DNA of 64,000 nt from contig NZ_JPFK01000007.1 in the NCBI RefSeq assembly GCF_000733475.1, positions 492,501 to 556,500 on the forward strand, written 5' to 3'. The translations under genes and the position numbers were made by a program. Of this stretch, positions 33,401 through 41,463 are shown in pieces. The DNA is from Mangrovimonas yunxiaonensis. GTDB lineage: Bacteria > Bacteroidota > Bacteroidia > Flavobacteriales > Flavobacteriaceae. Each line of letters opens with the position of its first letter. Position 1 is the stretch's first letter. The notes under the pieces were generated by a model. The model was given only the letters and a program-made list of their open reading frames with translations, was not told the DNA's origin and ran no database searches.

Positions 33401-36400
33401 TAATTGAACAATATCTCCGCCGCAATCACTGGAAATTTGCGTATAATTTTCGCCCGCATAGGATAAACTGGCACTTACGTTAATAAACTCAGTTCCCTCA
33501 TCTCCATCAGAGCGACAACCATTAATTAAAGAGGTAACACCATAGGTTTGTATTCCAGGCGTAACAGGCGTAATTGTTGTTGTTGATCCTGTAGTAACAA
33601 CAACACCGTTTTCGTCAGTCCATTCAATCACTTCATCTACAGGAGCTTGAGGGATAGTAATATTTTCTAATGCCCAAGCACTATTAGCTGTTCCATGGTA
33701 CGTAAACTTAACTCGCAAGCCAACACGACCAATATAATCTTGGAGGTCAATAGAAACATGATTATCAACATAGGTTTGAGGTCTTCCATTACATCCACTA
33801 GGGCCGCCACCACCAAATCCTTCGTCGCCGAAAGTAGTACTGCTTGGGCCTGTGTAATTATATGTAGGTCCTGGATCTAAAGTTATTGGGTAGGTAGCGC
33901 CATCATCTAGTGATAATTCAATTTTCACCCAGGCACCAGCCTCTAAAAAATAAGCCTGATCAAACTCTAAAGTAGCTGTTGAAAGCCCTAGTGTATTAAA
34001 TATTGGAGTTTCTAGAGTTGTTAACGGAGTTATTGTATGATTTGGGCTGTCATATGGTGGAATACCACTTGCAATTCCAAATTTGTCGCCTTCAGGTGAA
34101 TCATAACATTTATTGTTAAAATTTTTAGGGCCATTAGTACCTTTCCAATAAGTGTCATTTCCAGTATTTCCGCTTGCATCCCAAGCTGCCATACCATCAA
34201 CTAGCCAACCTAAATTATTAAGGTTTGAAGTATTAAATAGGCCTCCTTCAGTTAAGTCAGGATTAATCCCAAACTCACTTTGTGCCACAACTGTTATGTC
34301 GTTGCCTAAACAAATATTTAAATCACCATGATTAATAATAGTTGGAGGAATATCTGGTGGAATAACAGCTAAGTATACTATGTTTGATCTTGCTTCGCAA
34401 CTACCAATAGCAATTACAGCTCTTATTAAAGTAGTTTGTGTTATAGGAACAGAAGTATATGTTGTATTTGTTGTATTATTTGAAGGAAAATTCCAACTAA
34501 TCCCACCGTCAGTAGAAACCTCATAACCAATAATATTTCCTGAATAACCACTTAAATTTAGTAAAGCATATTGAGGTTCATCAGGACAGGCTGTTACTTC
34601 TATAATATTAGAGTCAGGATTTGTATTAATAGGGTTTCCACTTCCATCAACTAAATGACCAATCAAAGTTCCTCCTGTAATGGTTGGACTTGTTACGGTA
34701 ACGGTTGCTGTACAGGTATCAAAATTCCCTCGGTCATCTGTTACGGTTAGGGTTATTACGTTTGGTCCTATATCGGTACAATCAAAGGTTGATTGGGATA
34801 AGGTATAGGTTAAATTGCCTACATTACAATTGTCGGTAGATCCGTTATTGATTTGCGATGCCGTTATACTGGCTGTACCTGTGGTATCGCTAAGTGCCAC
34901 CGTTATATTTTGGCAGTTGGCAACAGGGTCTACAGAATCATTAATAAAAACGGTTTGTGTGGCTGTATCCTCATTTCCATTCCCATCATTAAATGTCCAT
35001 ATAATGTAATACAGGCCTTGGGCAGTATAGGTTAATGGGGATGAAGTTGTGCCGGTTATCACACCACCACAGTTATCTGTTGCTGTAGGCACTGGTACAG
35101 TGGCGCTACATTGCTCTTCAATCGTAGATAAGGTTGGTATAACGGGTGTTATGTTATCTTCCACGGTTACCACAGCTATACAGGTATCGGTGTTCCCTAC
35201 AGCATCGGTTACAGTTAAGGTAACATTGTTGTTTCCTAAACCTGAACAGTCAAAAGCAGTTTGCGAAGCCGAAAGGGTTACTGAGCCACAGTTATCCGAA
35301 GAGCCATTATTGATGTCAGCGGCTACGATGGATGCATTTCCAGCAGCATCTAATTGAATGGTTATGTTTTGGCACACAGCATTTGGGTTTTCATCATCTA
35401 CCACAGTAACATCAAAAGAGCAAGTAGCCGTACGACCAGCGGCATCAGTAATTACAAAAGTATTAGCAGTCGTTCCGACAGGGAACTGACCACCGGACGC
35501 GATACCCGCTGTTTGCGAAAGCGTAGCACCAGGGCAGTTATCATCAGAAGTAATGCTGTATGTTACAGTAGCAGAGCACTGTCCGCTATCTACAGACACG
35601 TTGTGCATATCACCAGGACATGAAATAGTAGGGTTTTCATCATCTACGACAGTAACATCAAAAGAGCAAGTAGCCGTATGACCAGCGGCATCAGTAATTA
35701 CAAAAGTATTAGCAGTCGTTCCGACAGGGAACTGACCACCGGACGCGATACCCGCTGTTTGCGAAAGCGTAGCACCAGGGCAGTTATCATCAGAAGTAAT
35801 GCTGTATGTTACAGTAGCAGAGCACTGTCCGCTATCTACAGACACGTTGTGCATATCACCAGGACATGAAATAGTAGGGTTTTCATCATCTACGACAGTA
35901 ACATCAAAAGAGCAAGTAGCCGTATGACCAGCGGCATCAGTAATTACAAAAGTATTAGCAGTCGTTCCGACAGGGAACTGACCACCGGACGCGATACCCG
36001 CTGTTTGCGAAAGCGTAGCACCAGGGCAGTTATCATCAGAAGTAATGCTGTATGTTACAGTAGCAGAGCACTGTCCGCTATCTACAGACACGTTGTGCAT
36101 ATCACCAGGACATGAAATAGTAGGGTTTTCATCATCTACGACAGTAACATCAAAAGAGCAAGTAGCCGTATGACCAGCGGCATCAGTAATTACAAAAGTA
36201 TTAGCAGTCGTTCCGACAGGGAACTGACCACCGGACGCGATACCCGCTGTTTGCGAAAGCGTAGCACCAGGGCAGTTATCATCAGAAGTAATGCTGTATG
36301 TTACAGTAGCAGAGCACTGTCCGCTATCTACAGACACGTTGTGCATATCACCAGGACATGAAATAGTAGGGTTTTCATCATCTACGACAGTAACATCAAA

Positions 36401-38800
36401 AGAGCAAGTAGCCGTATGACCAGCGGCATCAGTAATTACAAAAGTATTAGCAGTCGTTCCGACAGGGAACTGACCACCGGACGCGATACCCGCTGTTTGC
36501 GAAAGCGTAGCACCAGGGCAGTTATCATCAGAAGTAATGCTGTATGTTACAGTAGCAGAGCACTGTCCGCTATCTACAGACACGTTGTGCATATCACCAG
36601 GACATGAAATAGTAGGGTTTTCATCATCTACGACAGTAACATCAAAAGAGCAAGTAGCCGTATGACCAGCGGCATCAGTAATTACAAAAGTATTAGCAGT
36701 CGTTCCGACAGGGAACTGACCACCGGACGCGATACCCGCTGTTTGCGAAAGCGTAGCACCAGGGCAGTTATCATCAGAAGTAATGCTGTATGTTACAGTA
36801 GCAGAGCACTGTCCGCTATCTACAGACACGTTGTGCATATCACCAGGACATGAAATAGTAGGGTTTTCATCATCTACGACAGTAACATCAAAAGAGCAAG
36901 TAGCCGTATGACCAGCGGCATCAGTAATTACAAAAGTATTAGTAGTCGTTCCGACAGGGAACTGACCACCAGACGCGATACCTTCTGTTTGCGAAAGCGT
37001 AGCACCAGGGCAGTTATCATCAGAAGTAATGCTGTATGTTACAGTAGCATAGCACTGTCCGCTATCTACACACACGTTGTTCATATCACCAGGACATGAA
37101 ATAGTAGGGTTTTCATCATCTACCACAGTAACATCAAAAGAGCAAGTAGCCGTACGACCAGCGGCATCAGTAATTACAAAAGTATTAGTAGTCGTTCCGA
37201 CAGGGAACTGACCACCAGACGCGATACCTTCTGTTTGCGAAAGCGTAGCACCAGGGCAGTTATCATCAGAAGTAATGCTGTATGTTACAGTAGCATAGCA
37301 CTGTCCGCTATCTACAGACACGTTGTTCATATCACCAGGACATGAAATAGTAGGGTTTTCATCATCTACCACAGTAACATCAAAAGAGCAAGTAGCCGTA
37401 CGACCAGCGGCATCAGAAATTACAAAAGTATTAGTAGTCGTTCCGACGGGGAACTGACCACCAGACGCGATACCTTCTGTTTGCGAAAGCGTAGCACCAG
37501 GGCAGTTATCATCAGAAGTAATGCTGTATGTTACAGTAGCATAGCACTGTCCGCTATCTACGGATACGTTGTCCATATCACCAGGACATGAAATAGTAGG
37601 GTTTTCATCATCTCCCACAGTAACATCAAAAGAGCAAGTAGCCGTACGACCAGCGGCATCAGTAATTACAAAAGTATTAGTAGTCGTTCCGACAGGGAAC
37701 TGACCACCAGACGCGATACCTTCTGTTTGCGAAACTGATGCACCCGCACAATTATCGTTAGAAGTAATGCTGTATGTTACAGTAGCATAGCACTGTCCGC
37801 TATCTACAGATACGTTGTCCATATCACCAGGACATGAAATAGTAGGGTTTTCATCATCTACCACAGTAACATCAAAAGAGCAAGTAGCCGTACGATCAGC
37901 GGCATCAGTAATTACAAAAGTATTAGCAGTCGTTCCGACAGGGAACTGACCACCAGACGCGATACCTTCTGTTTGCGAAACTGATGCACCCGCACAATTA
38001 TCGTTAGAAGTAATGCTGTATGTTACAGTAGCATAGCACTGTCCGCTATCTACAGATACGTTGTCCATATCACCAGGACATGAAATAGTAGGGTTTTCAT
38101 CATCTACCACAGTAACATCAAAAGTAATATTTATAGGAGTTACACCATCAGTTGTCGAAAGCGTTATGGTTTGTACAGTTCCAACACCGCTAATAAGTGT
38201 CCCGATAGCAGGTGTTTGTGTTACGGTAGGTGTAACGCAATTGTCGGTAGCTGTAGTTAACCCTGTATAGTCGGGAATAGAAAATTCGCAATTGGCATCG
38301 GTATTTTCATTTCTATTAGCCACAGGAGAAAGCGTAGGCGCTTCATTATCGGTAATGGTAACGGTAAAGTTGTCTGACTCTTCAGTGGGCAATCCGCGAT
38401 CTGCTGTATAGGTTATGGTTGTTATTCCTACAGGGAAGTTGTAATTAGGAATGGTATTAGTGCCATTGTCTATTACAGCGCCAGTCATTTCCCACTCAAG
38501 TGTGATGGTGCTGGGATCGTAGGTGGGTGTTAAATCGGCCGAAGCAACGGTGGCCCCACATGTGCCAATCGTATTGTTCTGGGAGACATCTGTAGGACAA
38601 GCCAAGTTGAGCACTAAGGGTCTAAACGAGATGTATTTGGCCAAATAGTGCTGGTTGTTTTCTAAAGAAAGGTTGGCGATTTGGGAATTTTTGGTTGTGT
38701 TATAATCAAGGAATTCCCCATCAAATCCGCTAGGCGTTGTTGCAGCGTAGGTACCCCAAATAACGACAAGAAGTAGTTGAAAAAAGTAGTATTTCCTCAT
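30443..38800 (-). CDS. Giant secreted HYR-repeat / LamG protein with T9SS C-terminal tail
   Basis: 2785 residues. A signal peptide (about 1-20) leads to a non-repeated Ig/HYR-like region (about 60-230), then eleven tandem 82-residue HYR-type repeats (about 232-1137). Each repeat starts Asp-Glu-Asn-Pro-Thr-Ile-Ser-Cys-Pro-Gly-Asp-Met, includes Asp-Asn-Cys, and ends Ala-Thr-Cys-Ser-Phe-Asp-Val-Thr. Further HYR-like modules reach to about 1370. Ig-like and jelly-roll-like segments follow, then a LamG/concanavalin domain (about 1900-2070, Phe-Asp-Gly-Ser-Asn-Asp-Tyr and Trp-Ile-Asp-Glu-Val-Arg-Ile-Trp-Asn). The last 85 residues form a T9SS type A sorting domain with Gly-Gly-Tyr-Ile-Val-Lys-Val and a Lys-Lys-Ile-Ile-Val end. 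It is likely secreted through the type IX system and held at the surface, perhaps as an adhesin. The intact frame over the repeat block suggests selection for function. Confidence 0.93.
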   Translation of the reverse strand: MRKYYFFQLLLVVIWGTYAATTPSGFDGEFLDYNTTKNSQIANLSLENNQHYLAKYISFRPLVLNLACPTDVSQNNTIGTCGATVASADLTPTYDPSTITLEWEMTGAVIDNGTNTIPNYNFPVGITTITYTADRGLPTEESDNFTVTITDNEAPTLSPVANRNENTDANCEFSIPDYTGLTTATDNCVTPTVTQTPAIGTLISGVGTVQTITLSTTDGVTPINITFDVTVVDDENPTISCPGDMDNVSVDSGQCYATVTYSITSNDNCAGASVSQTEGIASGGQFPVGTTANTFVITDAADRTATCSFDVTVVDDENPTISCPGDMDNVSVDSGQCYATVTYSITSNDNCAGASVSQTEGIASGGQFPVGTTTNTFVITDAAGRTATCSFDVTVGDDENPTISCPGDMDNVSVDSGQCYATVTYSITSDDNCPGATLSQTEGIASGGQFPVGTTTNTFVISDAAGRTATCSFDVTVVDDENPTISCPGDMNNVSVDSGQCYATVTYSITSDDNCPGATLSQTEGIASGGQFPVGTTTNTFVITDAAGRTATCSFDVTVVDDENPTISCPGDMNNVCVDSGQCYATVTYSITSDDNCPGATLSQTEGIASGGQFPVGTTTNTFVITDAAGHTATCSFDVTVVDDENPTISCPGDMHNVSVDSGQCSATVTYSITSDDNCPGATLSQTAGIASGGQFPVGTTANTFVITDAAGHTATCSFDVTVVDDENPTISCPGDMHNVSVDSGQCSATVTYSITSDDNCPGATLSQTAGIASGGQFPVGTTANTFVITDAAGHTATCSFDVTVVDDENPTISCPGDMHNVSVDSGQCSATVTYSITSDDNCPGATLSQTAGIASGGQFPVGTTANTFVITDAAGHTATCSFDVTVVDDENPTISCPGDMHNVSVDSGQCSATVTYSITSDDNCPGATLSQTAGIASGGQFPVGTTANTFVITDAAGHTATCSFDVTVVDDENPTISCPGDMHNVSVDSGQCSATVTYSITSDDNCPGATLSQTAGIASGGQFPVGTTANTFVITDAAGHTATCSFDVTVVDDENPTISCPGDMHNVSVDSGQCSATVTYSITSDDNCPGATLSQTAGIASGGQFPVGTTANTFVITDAAGRTATCSFDVTVVDDENPNAVCQNITIQLDAAGNASIVAADINNGSSDNCGSVTLSASQTAFDCSGLGNNNVTLTVTDAVGNTDTCIAVVTVEDNITPVIPTLSTIEEQCSATVPVPTATDNCGGVITGTTSSPLTYTAQGLYYIIWTFNDGNGNEDTATQTVFINDSVDPVANCQNITVALSDTTGTASITASQINNGSTDNCNVGNLTYTLSQSTFDCTDIGPNVITLTVTDDRGNFDTCTATVTVTSPTITGGTLIGHLVDGSGNPINTNPDSNIIEVTACPDEPQYALLNLSGYSGNIIGYEVSTDGGISWNFPSNNTTNTTYTSVPITQTTLIRAVIAIGSCEARSNIVYLAVIPPDIPPTIINHGDLNICLGNDITVVAQSEFGINPDLTEGGLFNTSNLNNLGWLVDGMAAWDASGNTGNDTYWKGTNGPKNFNNKCYDSPEGDKFGIASGIPPYDSPNHTITPLTTLETPIFNTLGLSTATLEFDQAYFLEAGAWVKIELSLDDGATYPITLDPGPTYNYTGPSSTTFGDEGFGGGGPSGCNGRPQTYVDNHVSIDLQDYIGRVGLRVKFTYHGTANSAWALENITIPQAPVDEVIEWTDENGVVVTTGSTTTITPVTPGIQTYGVTSLINGCRSDGDEGTEFINVSASLSYAGENYTQISSDCGGDIVQLNAYDNRLTALQNHANGAWDSNYQLPVLANGDTDYPGTGENGFWTAQPLSNPCSNNYTFSNPGEPNSTFTADPGTYRLTWTVAGCPSTIDVVVNNCDNIDFDGSNDYISFEDNYDLKDLHANSNFSVEAWVKPHSTNETRTVLSKKIDSVNNAGYDFSIVDHLVQFNWYSPSGNGNITSNYEIGTDRWYHIAVTFNGTYKLYVDGIDVGTISGSVNPPETTPATTECILGAVDNVAGPDNNSTKNFHGWIDEVRIWNTALNVDQIRMMMNQEIRDNAGAVRGEVIPLDIPGLNWANLNGYYRMDKGCGALAANKGAEGRLMNIFSNQNQTAPLPYTSRVDNQNWTDDDTWTHFSVWDTPNSNGIDDTPIDWNIVRTNHDINSGDKNITVLGLLSETANKELTIADPGSTQDETNLGRSLRVTHYLLLDGDIDLVGESQLLQDQNSILDVSSGGKLERDQQGTSNLYNYNYWSSPVSTINTSANNTPFSISGILRDGSNTNTPQNIAWIGGHNATGATNPITITRRWIYAFYGVSNTYSEWDHLTENGTLSPGLGYTMKGSGVGDPVTDVQNYVFVGKPNNGSIIYNNLPNGNSLLVGNPYPSAVDADAFIKDNIPDTNPDGSPSDANPDTSGSIEGSLYFWVHYASNNTHILADYQGGYAVRNLTEGIPPVTPPITVDGYEISGLGSSSLTPTQYIPVGQGFFIGADTTPGGEVRFHNSQRIFRTETDPNVSIFARTTNNTAQASSESMPASNKQLIRLTAKIGTNEQNTSKRHLLLGFIPNSNASAGFDYGYDAENIDDFPSDVSFVIDNKSYVIQGVNAFNDENMYPLKVVLANNNTVEIDLESLEHFDDDIDVFIYDAVEDSYHQINNMPYTFNLTAGTYNNRYFVTFTADNSLSVADLDTQQIVVNYLNSSSEILIKTPTNVNVKQVTLISILGQTVMTWNNDNQTFGNEIKIPVTRVSQGGYIVKVDTKSGGSISKKIIVN
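35391..38096 (-). repeat. Eleven tandem 246-bp repeats inside the giant gene
   Basis: The landmark TCATCATCTA starts at 35391 and, eleven periods of 246 bp later, at 38097. Five units between about 35640 and 36870 look identical base for base; units nearer 38100 differ at several codons (for example Asn/Asp before Asp-Asn-Cys, Tyr/Ser after Gln-Cys, and Cys replacing Ser in one unit). The 246-bp period keeps the reading frame (82 codons). Confidence 0.95.
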
Positions 38801-38804
38801 AATT

Positions 38805-38820
38805 TACTAATAGATTAGTA
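38805..38820. promoter_or_regulatory. 16-bp palindrome 4 nt upstream of the giant gene ATG
   Basis: TACTAATAGATTAGTA has perfect 7-bp arms around AG. It could be an operator or a small leader hairpin masking the start region. No clear TAnnTTTG element was found for this gene. Confidence 0.5.
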
Positions 38821-39202
38821 TTAACAAAATTGTTTAATCTTTAAATTGGATTAATTGACTTATTGTTTTGCTATTAATCAGTCATTAGAGGGAGTTCGAA
38901 GCAAAACTAACTGTTAACGGGCAACTAATTTAAAAAACTCGACAAACTACTTTTTTATTAGTTGTAGTCTAAAAAATGGAGCCAGTTGTAACGGCTTTAC
39001 TTTTACATCGTACCTAACAAATATAATTATTATTTTTAATGGTGAAACAAATGGATGAAAAAAAAGTGCTGACAATCAGTGTGTTTTGCTTGTTTGGGGC
39101 TGTTTTTTCCGTTTTAGACCATAATTGCCTGTTATGCCAAACTACTTCTTTCATACTTAATCCATACACTAGCCATACCGAAGCCATACTTAAGCTATAC
39201 AA

Positions 39203-39241
39203 GACGTGAGACGTGAGACGTGAGACGTGAGATGTGAGATG
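39203..39241. repeat. 7-bp tandem repeat (GACGTGA)n, about 5.5 copies
   Basis: Four exact GACGTGA copies followed by degenerate GATGTGA copies, in non-coding sequence. Confidence 0.9.
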
Positions 39242-39312
39242 CCCCGTCCTAAAATAACTATACAGGCTGCTACACGATACCATCTTGTTATGTATGAGTT
39301 ATTTGTTATTTG

Positions 39313-39366
39313 GCACGCGATACACTTGTACTGGGTTTATTGAGGTAATCGTGCGGTAGTGGGGGG
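39313..39366 (+). repeat. Left inverted-repeat arm flanking the AAA ATPase gene
   Basis: The core 39326-39366 matches the reverse complement of 40951-40991 at 34 of 41 positions by hand alignment, and the extended arm 39313-39366 at about 42 of 54. The shared segment includes TAATCGTGCGGTA exactly. Confidence 0.8.
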
Positions 39367-39463
39367 GGGTATTACGGATGCACAGCTTAGAAATATAATT
39401 AAGTATTTTTTAGTTAAAAGTGTTAAAATGTAAAAATAAACATAAATAAAAATCCTTATTTGT

Positions 39464-39471
39464 TACATTTG
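39464..39471 (+). promoter_or_regulatory. Promoter -7 element (TACATTTG) of the ATPase gene
   Basis: Exact TAnnTTTG match 19 nt before the ATG at 39491. Confidence 0.65.
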
Positions 39472-39490
39472 TGGTAAATTAAATAGGTTA

Positions 39491-40936
39491 ATGATTTTTA
39501 AAGGGCTTATTCCAGAGCATAGAATTATAGAAAGATTGCGGTATGAAAATCCTTGGTGGGTAACCAAAACCATCCCCGAAGTCTTTAAAATAATGTCAAA
39601 AAGACTTTATTTCGATTTGTTTTTGCCTTTTGTGACGGAAGAAGTGGTAAAACGCGCTGTCGTACTAATGGGGCCGCGTAGGGTGGGGAAAACAGTGATG
39701 CTTTTTCATTGCATTGATAGTTTGCTTGAGCAAGGTGTAGATCCGCAGCAGTTGTTTTTTGTGGGTATTGATAATCCTATTTATGTCAATCTTGGGTTGG
39801 AAGACATTTTATTGTTGTATCAAAAAGCAATGAATCTCGATACTTTTAAGGGTTGTTATGTCTTTTTTGATGAAATTCAGTACTTAAAGGATTGGGAAAG
39901 GCATTTAAAAGTATTAGTAGATTCGTATCCAGAAACTAAATTTATTGTCTCAGGTTCTGCTGCGGCAGCTCTTAAATGGTATAGCACAGAAAGTGGCGCA
40001 GGCAGATTTACAGATTTTTTGTTGCCGCCTTTAACCTTTCAAGAATACATTCATCTTAAGAAATTAAATCATTTAATGTATGATGATGTCATTGAATATG
40101 CTAATAAACCTATTGCATACAGCCTTACACACGACCTTAAAGAGTTGAATAAAGAATTTCTCAACTATATTAATTTTGGTGGTTATCCAGAAGTGGTATT
40201 ATCAGAAAGAATACAGTCGGATATGGGGCGCTTTGTAAAAAATGATATTGTAGACAAAGTACTTTTAAGAGATTTACCCAGTTTATATGGTATACGAGAC
40301 GTGCAAGAGCTCAATCGCTTCTTTACTTATCTAGCGTACAACACTGGTAATGAATTTTCTTATGAAAGTATGGCGCAAGAAAGTGGCATTAAAAAAGATA
40401 CCCTAAAAAAATATTTGGAATATTTAGAAGCCGCCTTTCTCATAAAAGTACTTAATAAAGTAGGTATTAATGCAAAACGACTAAAACGTGTAACCAAGTT
40501 TAAAGTGTATCTCACCAATTCGTCCTTGCGTACAGCCTTGTTCTCGCCAGTTTCTGACACTGACCCAGAAATGGGCAATATGGTAGAAACCGCCATACTT
40601 TCACAGTGGATGCACTGTGAGCAGCTAGACCTTACTTATGCGCGATGGAAAGAAGGCCGTGGCGAAGGTGAGGTAGATTTAGTATTGGTAGATGATAAAA
40701 GCTATAAGCCTGTTTGGGGTGTGGAAATAAAATGGAGCGATCGCTATTTTGATAAAATTAAAGAACTTAAAAGTTTAAAAAACTTTTGCCAAGAAAATAA
40801 TTTAGAGGCTGCCGTAGTGACCGCTATTAATAAAATGGGTGTGCAAGAATTAGAAAGCGTAAAACTCACTTTTATTCCCGCCTCGGTTTATACTTACAAC
40901 GTAGGGCAAAATACATTACAACAAAAAACACTGTAG
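39491..40936 (+). CDS. AAA ATPase with DUF4143 and nuclease-like C-terminus
   Basis: 481 residues. The ATPase part has Walker A Gly-Pro-Arg-Arg-Val-Gly-Lys-Thr (61-68), Walker B Val-Phe-Phe-Asp-Glu-Ile-Gln (Asp127, Glu128) and a Ser-Gly-Ser-Ala sensor. A winged-helix-like region near 300 (Tyr-Glu-Ser-Met-Ala-Gln-Glu-Ser-Gly-Ile-Lys) is followed by the DUF4143 part. Its end carries Gly-Glu-Val-Asp-Leu-Val-Leu and Val-Glu-Ile-Lys-Trp-Ser, spaced like the Asp and Glu-x-Lys of PD-(D/E)xK nucleases. These ATPases are common and often multi-copy in Bacteroidota; function unsettled. The gene stands alone between two inverted-repeat arms, which suggests it may have moved as a unit. Confidence 0.9.
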   Translation: MIFKGLIPEHRIIERLRYENPWWVTKTIPEVFKIMSKRLYFDLFLPFVTEEVVKRAVVLMGPRRVGKTVMLFHCIDSLLEQGVDPQQLFFVGIDNPIYVNLGLEDILLLYQKAMNLDTFKGCYVFFDEIQYLKDWERHLKVLVDSYPETKFIVSGSAAAALKWYSTESGAGRFTDFLLPPLTFQEYIHLKKLNHLMYDDVIEYANKPIAYSLTHDLKELNKEFLNYINFGGYPEVVLSERIQSDMGRFVKNDIVDKVLLRDLPSLYGIRDVQELNRFFTYLAYNTGNEFSYESMAQESGIKKDTLKKYLEYLEAAFLIKVLNKVGINAKRLKRVTKFKVYLTNSSLRTALFSPVSDTDPEMGNMVETAILSQWMHCEQLDLTYARWKEGRGEGEVDLVLVDDKSYKPVWGVEIKWSDRYFDKIKELKSLKNFCQENNLEAAVVTAINKMGVQELESVKLTFIPASVYTYNVGQNTLQQKTL

Positions 40937-40950
40937 AATTATATGTAGTT

Positions 40951-41004
40951 CCTCCCGATACCGCACGATTACTTTAATAAACTCAGTACAGAAGTATTGT
41001 GTGG
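40951..41004 (-). repeat. Right inverted-repeat arm flanking the AAA ATPase gene
   Basis: Begins 14 bp after the ATPase stop and is the inverted partner of 39313-39366. The remaining sequence to the tRNA terminator (41005-41171) shows no gene. Confidence 0.8.
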
Positions 41005-41171
41005 TTTCCTTACTTATACCAAATGTTGAACCACTACAATATGATTAACAAGCCCTTGCCAGCCAGCATAGGCTATGGTGCTACTGTACCCGTCATCTTT
41101 CCGGTTTAAAAGCAAAAAACAATAATGGTAGTGGGTTTTATGTGTTTTCACTTTCCCCAAGTTTAGGCCAT

Positions 41172-41204
41172 AAAAAAAGTCCTGTACTTTCGTACAAGAC
41201 TTTT
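41172..41204 (-). terminator. Intrinsic terminator downstream of tRNA-Met
   Basis: GTCCTGTAC (41179-41187) pairs with GTACAAGAC (41192-41200) with one mismatch; on the - strand it is followed by a run of seven T residues. Confidence 0.75.
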
Positions 41205-41211
41205 ATTGCTG

Positions 41212-41285
41212 TAGCGAGACCGAGATTTGAACTCGGGACCTCTGGGTTATGAATCCAACGCTCTAACCAACTGAGCTACCTCGCC
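41212..41285 (-). tRNA. tRNA-Met (anticodon CAT)
   Basis: The - strand folds into a 74-nt cloverleaf: acceptor GGCGAGG with TCTCGCT (two G-T pairs), D-arm GCTC/GAGC, anticodon loop TTCATAA with CAT at 41249-41251, and T-arm CCGAG/CTCGG with TTCAAAT. The G1-T72 pair and AGTTGGTTA D-loop suggest elongator Met; an Ile-decoding (lysidine) CAT tRNA is the alternative. CCA is not encoded. Confidence 0.93.
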
Positions 41286-41289
41286 ATAT

Positions 41290-41307
41290 TTCCTGCGAAA
41301 GCAGGAA
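41290..41307. repeat. Palindromic repeat hairpin beside tRNA-Met
   Basis: TTCCTGC GAAA GCAGGAA, a perfect 7-bp stem with a GAAA tetraloop, immediately upstream of the tRNA 5' end. The same stem sequence occurs before hisS (28981-28997). Confidence 0.7.
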
Positions 41308-41463
41308 TCTTAATAGCACTTCCTAGTATGCCCTAAAAAGTGGCTGCAAATATAAAAACAAATTTGATTGAAGCAAACATAAACCGTCTAAAAAATTTAA
41401 AAAATAGTTTTAAAACTAATTAATTAATCTATATATTGAGCAGATAAATTTTTATTTTAGAAT

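Larger units (their letters stand above)
38801..39490. other. 690-bp intergenic region with repeats, no gene
   Basis: It contains a 16-bp palindrome next to the giant gene start (38805-38820), a 7-bp tandem repeat (39203-39241), a 54-bp inverted-repeat arm (39313-39366), a run of nine G (39361-39369) and the promoter of the ATPase gene (39464-39471). A frame of 89 codons on the - strand is made partly of the tandem repeat and is not a credible gene. Confidence 0.7.

Noticed and set aside
35354-37099. Series of 63-residue frames on the + strand repeated every 246 bp, resembling a tandem gene family or a CRISPR-like array
   Set aside because: They are the opposite strand of the HYR repeats in the giant - strand gene; the period is 246 bp and coding, with no spacer diversity.
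39014-39283. 89-codon frame on the - strand in the intergenic region
   Set aside because: Part of it translates the 7-bp tandem repeat (Ser-Arg-Leu-Thr-Ser-His), it lacks a promoter and has no protein-like composition.
39313-41004. Insertion sequence around the ATPase gene
   Set aside because: No transposase motif (DDE or HUH) is present; only inverted arms and an ATPase, so it is reported as a possible cassette, not an IS.
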